Positions 1 to 10,849 of a stretch of DNA of 64,000 nucleotides are shown here, piece after piece. The notes under the pieces are model-generated. The model ran no database searches. It was not told where the DNA came from and worked only from the letters and a program-made list of their open reading frames with translations. The stretch comes from Calliopum simillimum (taxonomy: Eukaryota; Arthropoda; Insecta; Diptera; Lauxaniidae): the NCBI GenBank assembly GCA_951812925.1, contig OX638370.1:112668897-112732896 (forward strand), written 5' to 3'. Numbering within the stretch: the stretch's first letter is position 1; the number at the start of each line of letters is the position of its first letter. The position numbers and the translations under genes were made by a program.

Positions 1-600
1 CTATAAGCTGTTATACATATACAAACATATGTATATAATACATGTAACTGCTTGTTTGTTTAGGAGAATGTGTAGGTGGTGGACTTATCCAATGAGAAAA
101 GGATTTGAAGCATGATGCTAAGCTACAAGTGTGGATTGACCAACTTTGTTTCAGGCCAAACTCAATAAAAAAGGGAAAAAACAAAGCAAAATTTTGCGAT
201 TTTTTGTTTAAATTTTTGGGTGAAAAAATCTTCAAGTAATGACAGATGCTGCTTCATAAAATTGTCCATAATATGGTTATTTCTTGACAGGTATTCATAC
301 TCTAACCTATTTTGGTATTGAATCGGGCTTTAAGCACAAGGTCAGTTGATTTTGTATCTGGAGAAAAGTACTTTTTTTCTGTCCCAAAATTACAAAATAC
401 GCTCCATGTCACATTTTTTTGATTTTCCAATATTCATAAGAGCGCTCCATAGGATAAATCCGAGAGATATGGCAACATTTTTGTTGAACTGCTATAGAAC
501 CAAAATAAGCAGAGATTTTTAAAGAAAATAAACACAAAATAATTCTTTTATTAACATTAAACGAAATGAAGTGCCAAGTCATACGATACTACGCGTGGTA
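1..600. other. A+T-rich stretch, no gene recognised
   Basis: No open frame resembling a known protein, no RNA gene and no clear repeat was seen. A frame of 74 codons on the minus strand near the left edge is low-complexity and is not supported as a gene. Confidence 0.4.
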
Positions 601-2005
601 TAGTACCATGTCATGAGTGAATTGGCACCCGAGACTTTGGGAGTTTTGGCACCATATCATGGTTCAGAATTGTTGCATGTTGTTGTAAAAGTTATACATG
701 TTTCATGTGACCACCTACGGCACATTACGCACTGGATTCAATCAATTTTGTACATTGTCTTCTCCACATCCAAAGGTGCCAATAGATTTAAATATTTTCT
801 TCATCTTCATCCGAAGAAACATAACTAGTAACAACCTTCCGTTTGAAAATCCTCTTCATTAGAAACACAATAAGTGGCATTATTTGTGTTTTCCACTTCA
901 AGTTTTAATTTGCTGGACCGCTTTGTAAGAAGACATGAGAATTCTGGCTTAGAGTTTTTCGTTAGTCGTTAGTACAGGCAAATTTCACTTAACACCTATT
1001 CTAGCGTGATGTCACTTGTATTAAGGGTTTTCAAAGAGTTTTCTAGATCATTAGCAAAAAGCTGAAATCAGTCCGATGAGAATCAAAACGGTATCATTGT
1101 AGGTCCTACCTGACTAAAGTTTTGCAATTCTGGGATGATTGTTAGTTCAAACGCTTCATATTTGTACTGCCAAATATTTTGTTACAATGCAGAGGGAAAA
1201 ATGGCACCGAAAACATATTACCCTCAGTAGTTGGGTGCCATTTCTCCACTTTGGTTGATGCCGAATAAAAATGCCTCGATATGCATAAACATATTTACTC
1301 GCGCTCGTTTTCATTCAAAAACAAAATTACAATCAATTCTGTTTATTTTGATATAAGTATGCACTATATAAATGCTGGTTCTCGAAAAATAGATATGCGA
1401 AAAACAGTACGCCATTTACATTCTCAATTTTTTTTAAATCCCTTCCACAAATTATTGCAACTACAGCTAAAGGAACTATTCTCCACGAAGTCTTTCGCGT
1501 AAATGAATTCAATTTTATTTATATTTGGAAGCTACAAAAGATTGCAGGTATTGAAATTGAAACGGGTGCCATATCACCTTAGGGTGCCACATCTCCCAAG
1601 TCAATTCTGGAGTGACTATAAATGCTTCATAATTGCTCCCCAAATATTTTATAACATGCAAAGGGAGAAATGGCACCTAAACCATATCACCCTCAGTATT
1701 TGGGTGCCATTTCTCCTTTTTGGTGCAATAAAATGAAAACACAATCTCATTAAAATTTGTTTATATTGATACACATATGCATCATACAAATAATTCTTCT
1801 CGAAATAAAGTTTTTTTTAAATCCCTCCCAAGCGATATTTATAGCAACTACAGCTAAACAAACTCTTCAACACGAAGACTTTTGCGCAAATGAATTCAAT
1901 TTTGTTTAAGTATATTTGAATGCTTCAAAAACTGCAAATAGGTACTAAAATGCAAAGGAATGCCATATCACTTGGGGGGTGCCACTTCTCCCAGATTTAC
2001 TCTGG
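600..2005. repeat. Diverged tandem repeat with 'gggtgccatttctcc' core
   Basis: Long blocks recur in direct orientation. The stretch at about 1126-1272 (caattctggg... to gggtgccatttctcc) matches about 1601-1735. The stretch at about 1437-1580 (aaatccctt, gcaactacagctaaa, cgcgtaaatgaattcaatttt) matches about 1819-1965. A third partial copy ends near 2005, and weaker ggcaccatatca matches occur near 650. The unit is roughly 380-475 bp, with copies differing by small indels. Short open frames inside are conserved only because the DNA repeats. The repeat class is unknown. Confidence 0.7.
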
Positions 2006-2160
2006 CCTTACTTTTAGTTCTTCTACAATATTTTTCATGGAAAGAAGATAAAGCTATCTTTCACATAAATTCAAAACAATCATGGTATCTTCAGTCTTAA
2101 ATAGTTTTGCAAAGTGATTTAAAAATCCATGTGATTAAACTTGATGCAAAAATGTTTAAC

Positions 2161-2193
<33 letters not shown>

Positions 2194-3535
2194 ACTAAAA
2201 ACATTGCAAAATAAAAAAGAGAAATTAAAAGATTAAAGGACATTAAATCCTTCACAAATAATTTTTTTTTTTTTTAACTTGTGACATGAACAAATTAACC
2301 AAAATTATACGATCGAATTGATTTAATCACATAAATCCAACTACCACCCAACAAAGAACCAGCCATCAACCATCAAAGCAAACAAACAAACATATCCTAC
2401 TAATTTGTTGCAATGTCCTGCTAATGTCCTATGTGAAAGGATATCGCGTGCATGTCACAATCATGTTATGTAGAACAGGAAATAACAGAAAAAATTATAA
2501 CAAGACTGTCAACAGGTTTCCTTCGTATGCCAAGGGTAGACAATACGAAACTAAAACAGCAAAAAATAAAAAAAAACAACCGAGAGAACGAAAAAAAGAA
2601 ATTGCCGAAAACGAACAAAAACATGAGAATAAAAAAGGAGGCGAAACCGAAAATAGCACGACGAACATACCTTGACAAAAAACTGCAATTTAAGTACGAC
2701 GACAAAAAAGTGCTCGCACACACATGTAAGTAGTTGATGACACAAAGAACGCAAAAAAAAGAAAACGACGACTACTACTACTACTGAAAAATAACAGAAT
2801 CATTAAAAGCGGAACCTGAAGAAACCACTTAAAATAACATTTTTCTTTTGCGTCTATACGGATATGTGTGTGTATGGCGCTTTTTCATTTCACTTTTTTA
2901 CAAAAATTGTCTTTTTTCTTTGTTGTTAGTGTTGTTGTACCTATACAACTGCTTTGAGCAAAAAGTGTTCCGAAAGTAGTTGGCAAGAGGAACTTGTTAC
3001 ATCTTCAATGGGATGATACCTACCGATGTTGATGGTATCAAAGAACCAGCCAAGCAACCAACCAAACTAACTAACTATCAAAGGCAACACACAAACTGAT
3101 GGTAATAGAGATGGCAAAAACAACAACAACAAGAATGAAAACAGAAAACTATACTAGTGACATACAAGTTAATACTTATATGAAGTAAAAGGAAAAATAA
3201 AAAGAGGAAGTAAAAAACGAAACAGAAATTCTCTCTAGAAAGAAGAGAGAGAGAGTAGCACAGGATTCAGAAATATACAACACATTTTGTACTCGCAGCA
3301 AAGAGAATTCAATAAGTGAAAGTGTAAAGAGACAGAGCAATTGAGTACAAGTCACGGGGTTGCCAACAGAAGAAAAAAAGGAAGAGTTTATAAAATTTCT
3401 CCATGAAGATATCCCTAATGACATATAAAGTCAATAACTATAAAGCTGCGTTCAAGAAAATTAAAAAAAACAAAATAAAAAATCATATGCTACTGCCATT
3501 AACTTTTTGGTATAGATAATATGACATGTGTCCCT
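2006..3535. other. Low-complexity intergenic/intronic DNA
   Basis: It contains a pure poly-A run at about 2162-2190, a poly-T run near 2262-2275, AAC/ACAAC-rich stretches, an (ACT)n run near 2770 and a GA-rich patch near 3238-3255. Open frames at 2424-2733 are lysine/asparagine-rich products of A-rich sequence and overlap each other in three frames, so they are not called as genes. Confidence 0.45.
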
Positions 3536-3540
3536 TTAGA

Positions 3541-5590
3541 ACATTTGTAGAGTTTTCATAGTTCAATTAATGTAGTATTTTGATTGTTTCATTGTAATTT
3601 TTCTGGAATTGGGAACAAGCAAGTCCTTAATAAAATTAAAATTTCATCATGTTTCCATGCCTAAATTTTATTGCGACAATAAAAAAAAAATCACTTTTCC
3701 AAAGAAAACCATTCAAACTCTACAAATGTCTTTATGCATTAGGCTGCGTTCATTAAGCGCATTAGCAAAATTCTGTTCTTTGTTTATAATCTCATTGACA
3801 ACTAAGCATTGCAGCAGTTTGTGTGCAACTGGACACTTCAAAAATTCCATAAATGTCATGGAAAAATATCTAAACTCTACAAATGTCAATGAAATCGCAC
3901 AAAATAAATATGCTCATAAATATTTATTTTTTTTGAAAAAAAGAAAGTTAGCTATTTCAGAAGAACCATTATTGCTTTGTCAGTACAAACGTTGCACTAA
4001 AAATATTGAAACTCTACAAATGTTTTTGTGCTTCACAACGTTTGTTTTCGGAAATAAATAGATTAACTTTAGCATGAATGCTATAAATCGCCGGTGCTTA
4101 CGAAGAAAATCTTCCAACCGAAAGTTGCGGCGAAGAAAATCTTTTTTTAAATTGCGGCGAAAAAAATCTTTTTTGTAACATGCGGACAAGAAAATCACTT
4201 TTTATAAAATGCGGCGAAGAAAATCACTTTTTACAAAATGCGGCGAAGAAAATCACTTTTTATAAAATGCGGCGAAGAAAATCTCTTTATTTAGTGAATA
4301 GAGAAATTTTTCCTATTCCTTTTTTCGAAAAAATTTGCATTACTAATCGAAAGAGTGATGTTTTACGCTGCATTTTTAAAAAAGAGAATTTCTTCGCCGC
4401 ATTTTGTAAAAAGTGATTTTCTTCGCCGCATTTTGTAATAAGTTATTTTCTTCTCCGAATTTTGTAAAAAGTGATTTTCTTGTCCGCATTCGCACAAAAA
4501 AGATCTTTTTTGTCGCAGTTTGAAAAAAAGGATTTTCTTGTCCGCATTTAAAGAAGAGATAGTCTTCGTAAGCACCGGCGAAATAAACTATGAAACTCTA
4601 AGAATGTCAGTCAGTCAGATCTTAAGTAAAAGAAGTTTAAAGGAGTTTAAGTTTATTGCGAAGATAAGATATCAAACTCCTAAGAATATTCAAATGTAAA
4701 ACTTGTAAAATTTAGTCCTTAGAAGCAATGTCAAAAGAAAGCTATTAAAGCTCTACAAATGTCCCAGTACAACAGTCTCAAATAAGTTCATAACTTAATT
4801 TAATTCATTAGGAAATATTCCTTTAAAATTTGATATACGAATCATAAAATCATAAGGTTTGCTGTATACGTATACTAGAAAAAATGTCCTATGAGCTCGA
4901 ACCTTCAAACTTTACAAATGTCTATATGAAAACCAAAAAAAAAAAAAACATATGATCTTATATTCTAAAGAAAGATCTGACAAAATTATTGGTACACAAT
5001 AAAATAATAAATAAAAATTAAAGTTTATCTGTGTCTCCGTTTTTTATATGATCGAAAACCACTTCAAGCGGAAAAGAAGTGCTTCAAAAGACTTTCCGGA
5101 GTGCTTCTTCGAATCTGTTTGACGCATAGGAATAATATTTGGCACATATTGCACTAAGCCAAACATCTCTCAATTGAAAGTGTGGCGCTTCCCTAAAACA
5201 AAATTCAAATGAGGAACGTGCCTTTATTGCTTAGTTTATATCCGTAAAACCTTTAGAATATTGAGGTAAAATCTGGGTTCATCTACGATATTATACAAAA
5301 AAATAATAAATATTAGTTAAACTAAGCGGCAAAGCCCGATTCATCAATGAAATAACTAAGTTAGTTATAAAATGCAGATGAAACTCTACAAATGTTAATA
5401 TATTACAATGTACAAATACTTAAAAGATTCATAACAAGTTACAAAAAAAAAATTTCTTCTACAAGTGCTTAAGCCAAAAATCAGTCTTTTAATTTTTTAA
5501 ACACTTACTTATTCCATATTCTAGAAAAATCAATATAAAACCATCAAAATATTGCATTCATTTAACTATAAAAACTCTACAAATGTTTTA
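3541..5590. repeat. Array of a 14-nt core AACTCTACAAATGT
   Basis: Exact or near-exact copies of the core start near 3716, 3872, 4010, 4592, 4750, 4908, 5381 and 5572 on the plus strand. One inverted copy (acatttgtagagtttt) starts at 3541. Several spacings are nearly equal: 156, 158 and 158 bp, with 138 bp for another. The DNA between cores shows little obvious similarity. It looks like an old tandem repeat with a ~157-bp period in which only the core has stayed recognisable. A foldback element interrupts it between 4086 and 4580. Confidence 0.75.
4086..4580. mobile_element. Foldback-like inverted-repeat element
   Basis: The ends are inverted copies of cgccggtgcttacgaag (left, about 4090) and cttcgtaagcaccggcg (right, ending 4580). 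Each ~200-bp arm is built of tandem ~29-32-bp subunits of the type tgcggcgaagaaaatcactt (left) or its complement (right). The arms are joined by a spacer at about 4290-4362. A 4-bp AAAT flanks both sides, a possible but weak target duplication. Arms made of tandem subunits are the hallmark of foldback elements described in Drosophila. No coding capacity is present. Confidence 0.75.
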
Positions 5591-7405
5591 AAATATCGCA
5601 TTAATTTTTTAAATTTTCAAAACACGTCACACACTCTTAGCTCCAGCTCAAACTGTTCTGACGATAACACTTAATCGAAGTACTTCGTTCACAATTTACG
5701 ACAAACAACGATATGCAAAAGGCCGGCATAAAGCATTACCGAACGAAAAGACCAAAAAAAAAAAATGAAGGCAAATTGAGCTTTAAAGCGAGGTAAGGTA
5801 CGAAAAGAAGACGTCAAAGCATTAACATTGATAGTAAAACCTTGAATTTCCCATATAGATAGTACATTATGAAGGATATTTCGAAGTCTACACATTCGAA
5901 TATGTTATAGAGAGCATTAGCGAGAGCGAGAGCGCGCAAAACTAAAATTTGAGTGTTTGGGCAACATAAAGGCGCAACAGTTTCCTGAGCGCGCGGGAGA
6001 GAGCGACATTCTATGAAAAGCTGCTCTCATTGTTATAGCTATTAAGGACTAGACATAGATTTCTATGTTTTACTTTTTCAATGTGGAAAATTGTCAGCGC
6101 ACAGTATCCTTTTATCATCCTGTCCATATAAATATTTTCTCTTTCTGGCACAACGGGAATGACAAACCAGCAGCACCAGCTGTAATAAAAGTATACTCTT
6201 TTTTTTTTCGTTGTTGTCCCTGTGCTCGTAGTTGTAGTTGCTTTTTCGTCGTTGTTTTTCGTTTTTTTTTTTTTTTTTCAGCCAAGCAGCTTACGTCAAA
6301 TGCAAATGTCAAATTCTTGATAAACATGGCGATAATATGCAGTTGTATTATACAGCAGTACAGATAAGAGAAGCATTGCGACGACGACGACCGACCCATG
6401 ATTATCAGTCGCACTTGAAGGCCTTTTAAATTTTATTGTTATGACTTTAAAAGCTTTCATGGCACAATTCCAACATAATCGTGATTTTTTTCTGTCATTT
6501 TCTATTTCTACACTCACAAGTACACTGAGAGCTGTCATTGTTGTCTTGGTGAAATACTGAAATGTTGTAAAGAGCGTTTCTTCCATTCTTCACGTGCAGT
6601 ATGTTGACGGTGACAGTGAATTGGTGGAATTTGAAATTTTTCTACTACTGTTTTTTTTTCGCATATGAAATTCCTTTTGTTTTAGTTTATAAGTATTTTA
6701 TATGTTTTATTTGTTGTTGTTATTATCCTTTACATTCCTTTTAGTGTTATTTTGTTTCGATTTTTATTTTCTGTATCTGTTGGCCTCTATTGTTGTTGTT
6801 GTTTTTTGTCTCTGTTGGCGTTGGCTAACAGTATTTTGAGTATGCTAGGGAGTCTATGACGATTCTTTTTTGGTCTGTTCTGTTCTGTTCCATTTGGTAG
6901 GTATCCAACTAACCGCTTGATGTTTTAGTAATAAAAAGGTTTTTTATGGGTTCTCGGTTTGTGTGTCTCTAAATTTATATGACCGCAACTGATGCCAAAT
7001 TGATGCGTTGCCAAAAATTGTTGAAAGCTCGTATGTAATGAATGTAACAAATTTTCATGGTTATGGGGTAGTTATTTGAGTATTGATTTCAACGTTATTC
7101 GGATTTTTTACTTCTTTTTCTTTTTGGTGCAAAGTGAATTTGAAAGATATTTAAATTTGAAAATTATGTTGAAATTTATTATGGCTTAAGCAGCTCATAT
7201 TTAATTCAAAATGCGATAAAATCACACAATACTTACAGTTGAATTTTGCCTTTCTAAGTTGTTTTATGTTACTGAAAAACTAAATCTAATTGGCCCTTTT
7301 TCTGAAATATTTTGCCAATATTCAACTTGAAAAGGATTATGATCACTGTCAAAATAAATTTAAAAATTTAAACTTCACTTTGGAGTATTAGAATCTATAT
7401 ATCGT
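5591..7405. other. No gene recognised; GA-rich patch and opa-like runs
   Basis: Around 5905-6015 there are two clusters of GAGAG/GCGAGAG and GCGCGC sequence, which could bind GAGA-type factors. Downstream, 6200-6290 and 6640-6830 carry poly-T and (TTG)n runs. Frames at 6065-6586 overlap on both strands and look like by-products of these runs. No splice-bounded exon could be supported. Confidence 0.4.
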
Positions 7406-7408
7406 CAC

Positions 7409-7482
7409 ATTAGAACAACAGAGTTCCTAATAAATACCTTAGAGCAACATAATATGTATTAGGAACTCTGTTGTTCTAAGGT
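7409..7482. repeat. Short hairpin, ~22-bp arms
   Basis: Left arm tagaacaacagagttcctaa (about 7410-7432) is the reverse complement of ttaggaactctgttgttcta (about 7459-7479). The loop is ~25 nt. It could be a miniature transposon remnant or a transcribed hairpin. Confidence 0.7.
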
Positions 7483-7753
7483 CGCGAAATGTATACCTTG
7501 TATCAATAAGTTATAGCGGTAGCATTTTATCTTGATATGGAAACAAAGAAAGCACTCTACTATATTAGATATGTATATTGCTAGCCAATTATAAAAAAAT
7601 TAGAAAGAAAAAAATTACCGCACTCTTTGTAAAGATTATTGGAGAATCACGATTTTCAGTTACTTCAATCGTAGCCAAACCAAGCTTGAGAAATACTTGC
7701 GCATAAAGTTAGCCGGGCTCTGTAGAAACCGTTCATAAGCCTACAAATTATGC

Positions 7754-7769
7754 AACCTATCTCTAAATA
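7754..7769 (+). repeat. Target-site duplication, left copy
   Basis: The 16-mer aacctatctctaaata is repeated exactly at 9255-9270, immediately after the retrotransposon tail. It marks the insertion boundaries of the element at 7770-9254. The first few bases overlap the CCTAA tail of the element, so the true duplication could be a few bases shorter. Confidence 0.8.
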
Positions 7770-9100
7770 CCAAGGCAGCCAAATATCTAGGGGTTATACT
7801 GGATCCAAAGCTAAATTGGAAAGACAATATTGAACTGAGATGTAGAAAGCTGGCATAGCCTTCTAGGCCTGCAAGAAAATTTTCAGCAAAAAATGGGGAC
7901 TTCAACCAAGAATGGTCTTTGGATGTACACAGCCATAGTACGTCCAATTCTCACTTATGGCTCCCTAGTTTGGTGGCCAGCTACTAAGAAGGGCTACAAT
8001 CAGACAAAACTAGAGAGGATGCCTGTGTCGGTGTAACGGGTGCACTGAGATCATGCCCTTCCGCAGCTCTTACTATTATTTTACACCTGTTGCGTCCTAA
8101 CTCTTTTATTAAAGCTTCTGCTTCATGCAGTGCAGTCAGACTCAGGGAAACAGGCTGTTGGGCGCCAAAGTAGTATGGCTATTCTTCGATCCTCAAAAAT
8201 CTGCAAATCGAACTAACCAGCTCAACAGACTAAGCCTGTTCCATACTCAGCTTTGATAAAAAATTTCGGGTATGGCTTCCAGAGAGAGCTCAGTGGGAAG
8301 ATGGTATCGTTAATCTAAGCTTTGAAACCACCATATACACATATGGCTCCAAGATGGAGTTTGGTGTAGGTGCGGGAGTGTTTTACCTGAAATTATCCCA
8401 CTCATTTCGTGTCTGATTCAGCCAGCGTTTTTCAGGCAGAAGTTTTTGCCATCCTGTACCATTTCCAAATGGGTGGCAATCCTCTTGGATAGTCAGGCTG
8501 CCATCAAAGCACTCAATTCAACAATAATAAAATCGAAATTAGTAGTGGATTGCAAGAAAAAATTAGTCAGACTGGAGTGTCGGTTTGATCTTGCACTCGT
8601 TTGGGTTTCAGGCCATGGGGACATCGAAGGCAACAAAAAAGCTGACGAACTGGCAAAGGATGGCTCCTCTTTGAACGTCACCAGTGCGGTGCGAGTTCAT
8701 ATCCTTTTAGGTCTAGTAAAGAAGCAGATCTTCTCATATTACTTAACTGAGGCGAACACTACTAATTGGAAGGCATTGACGACATGTAAGATATCCAGGT
8801 CAGTCTGGCCTTCATATTACATTTATAGAACTACTTATTTGCTAGTTAATAACCGTATTAATATAGCATGATTAATCGCACTGGGCCATCGGCAAGTATG
8901 CTGAAAAATTAGGTATAACTTTCAACTCCTTTTGTCGGAGTTGCTTAGATGCAAACGAACAAGATTTTCTTGAACACTTTCTCTGTGACTGCCCAGTTCT
9001 GGCTAGAGCTAGACTTAAATCACTAGGAAAGCCTTTCTTCAATACACTCAGCAAAATCGCAGATATTGAAATTTTGCTCGCTACTCAATTACCTCAATAG
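7770..9100 (+). pseudogene. Decayed RT-RNase H polyprotein fragment
   Basis: The reading frame changes near 7856, 7919, 8020, between 8345 and 8433, and again before 8488. Stops include TAG at 7856 and 8171. The longest intact piece is 8446-8871, carrying the RNase H motifs ILLDSQAAIKAL and WVSGHGDIEGNKKADELAK. The acidic Glu lies in QAEVFAI at about 8433-8447. Where family members have TDGS, this copy reads TYGS (codon at 8342), so the first catalytic Asp is lost. The C-terminal Cys/His module follows in another frame up to 9100. The fragment could not make an active enzyme. Confidence 0.85.
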
Positions 9101-9254
9101 GACTAATTGCATATTGATATGGTAAGTTAGGTAATTAAAACTTTCACATCCACATATACCAGTTTATCGGATCACTTTTTTTGTATTAAAATGGCACATT
9201 TAGTGCTACTTAGGGTTAAGCTTGCATCGCTAAACCACCACTCTAACCTAACCT
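9101..9254 (+). repeat. 3' UTR and CCTAA tail of the retrotransposon
   Basis: After the stop codon comes a ~110-bp stretch (taagttaggtaattaaaac ... gcatcgctaaaccaccactc) and a tail of CTAAC/CCTAA pentamers. The same stretch occurs at 58194-58330 with roughly 85-90% identity by eye. The tail pentamer is the complement of the arthropod telomere unit TTAGG, but here it is only a short element tail. Confidence 0.8.
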
Positions 9255-9270
9255 AACCTATCTCTAAATA
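9255..9270 (+). repeat. Target-site duplication, right copy
   Basis: An exact match to 7754-7769 (aacctatctctaaata). The uninterrupted host site would read ...attatgcaacctatctctaa followed by ataaattctgtg. Confidence 0.8.
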
Positions 9271-10845
9271 AATTCTGTGCAAAAATATGCATGATTGGGT
9301 GTTATCGTGAATCAAGATTCCCGGGGAATAGAGAATGCACGGCAGTTTGAGAAAACTCCCCGGGAATATATGTAGTAGAGAAAAACAAGACATCTTACGA
9401 AAAATTTGCGAGGGGATTGGATTCTATTGAGACTTTTGTACTGATCTAGATTGTCTGATATGCAAACCAACATTTCACAATTCAGTCAACTGCCTGATCA
9501 AGATGAGGAGCCTTGAAATTGAACTACTTTATATATTTCTAACATTTGTAAATCTCGAGAATGAGCGTCATGAAATGAAAAGACTTTTAGATTGTGTTAT
9601 TTATTTTCTTAAAATTATTCTCACTATTTTGTAGGAGAAAACTTTAGTTCTGTAATACAGCTCCATTAGCCCATAAAAAAAATTGGGCAAAGTTAATTTA
9701 ATTTCGAAAGATGAGAAACTTTTCATTGAATTTCTTAAATTTGTTATGCTGTTGGTGCATTTCTGACACACTTTAATTTGACGTTAACATTTTTGGCACG
9801 CACTCACAGTTGCTTATACATAAACTCGGAGGTAATTCCTTTTTCTTTTACAAATTTTGCAAAACAACCAATTTACAAAAAAAAAAAAAAAAAAAAAAAT
9901 CGTCAAGAAACGACATTTTGGACAAATATACCCTTTGAAAAATTAATCAACAACAACAACAATAACTGCTCAACATGGACGAAAGGCTTACCACACGTAT
10001 CGAGCGACAAAATTCAAAGGGGCTCAAATTAAACACAATTTTCCTGCAGCCAATAATAAAAAAAGGAACACAAAATTTTGTAAAATTGAAGGAACCAAAA
10101 AATATCTCAAAACTCAAATTCGGATGCGGAAGTCAATGCTTGTGCTGGTAGTTTGCACAGCACTCACACGCATACACACACTACTACGTAAACATGTTGT
10201 ACTCGTACGCACATGATGATGATTTTTGGCAACACTTTTGGCCAAATTTATGCATGCGTGCGTGCGTTCAACGACAACTGAATGCTCAGAGTCTTCCAAC
10301 AGCAGCAGCAGCTGCTACGGCGAACAACAACGCAACCCATGAGTTGAGCCGTAGCTGCCATATTTTTGCACATCTTGGGCGCTTGTATTGGATGCTTGGT
10401 TGGCTTGTGTTATGGTGTCCAAACAAGATAATGACGCCATATGTAGCAACAACAGCAACAGCAACAGCAGCAGCAGTCAGTGTCAGTTTTCAAGAGACTG
10501 ACGGACTGATTGTGTGCCTGTGTGTGCGTGTCCAGGAAGATAGTGAAAACGTGCGCAGTGGAGTGGGGTGTAGTAAAAAGTGAGAAAATTAAATTAAAAA
10601 TGAAAAAACAGCAGCAGAACAACATCACAAGCAAAAGTTGCTGTTGCTGAGTGTTCACTATGACGTTTAATTTACAAACATAACAACAAATCTGAGTTGC
10701 TTTTTGGGAATGGTTGTGGTAACGCACGTACGTATTTTACATACGAATGTAGATCAAAGTTGCCGTTGATACAACAGTGTATAGCTTAGGATGTTGTTGG
10801 CAAAGGTCGAACAATTACACAGGAACAGAAAAAAAAGAGATAAGA
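9271..10845. other. No gene recognised; microsatellites
   Basis: A short inverted repeat, attcccgggga (9317-9327) and tccccgggaat (9357-9367), is present. A poly-A run lies at about 9877-9899, and CAA/CAG opa-like repeats at about 9950-9965, 10300-10335 and 10447-10480. Frames at 10194-10727 on both strands are driven by these runs (poly-Ala/Thr or poly-Cys) and are not called. Confidence 0.45.
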
Positions 10846-10849
10846 CCCA

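Larger units (their letters stand above)
7770..9254 (+). mobile_element. 5'-truncated non-LTR retrotransposon (RT end, RNase H, 3' UTR)
   Basis: Joined by eye across frames, the sequence encodes the end of a reverse transcriptase (KYLGVILDPKLNW near 7780-7820; RPILTYGSLVWWPAT near 7938-7985), an RNase H domain, a C-terminal Cys/His stretch (FCRSCLDANEQDF, then EHFLCDCP) and a stop at 9098-9100. A ~150-bp 3' UTR follows, ending in a CCTAA-type tail. RNase H after RT is known for I/LOA/R1-like and related non-LTR clades; the clade cannot be fixed here. The element starts abruptly inside RT and is flanked by a 16-bp duplication, as expected for target-primed reverse transcription with 5' truncation. 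It is dead, with several frame changes and in-frame stops. Confidence 0.88.

Noticed and set aside
3609..4061. 150-codon open frame as a protein gene
   Set aside because: It lies across the AACTCTACAAATGT array, so repeated peptide pieces (LQMSLC, LQMFLC) come from the repeated DNA core.
5905..6015. Host gene promoter with GAGA sites
   Set aside because: GAGAG strings are present, but no TATA/initiator pair in register and no downstream exon were found.
9240..9262. Telomeric TTAGG repeat
   Set aside because: Only a few CCTAA units, placed as the tail of a retrotransposon and seen again at a second 3' end; not a telomere.
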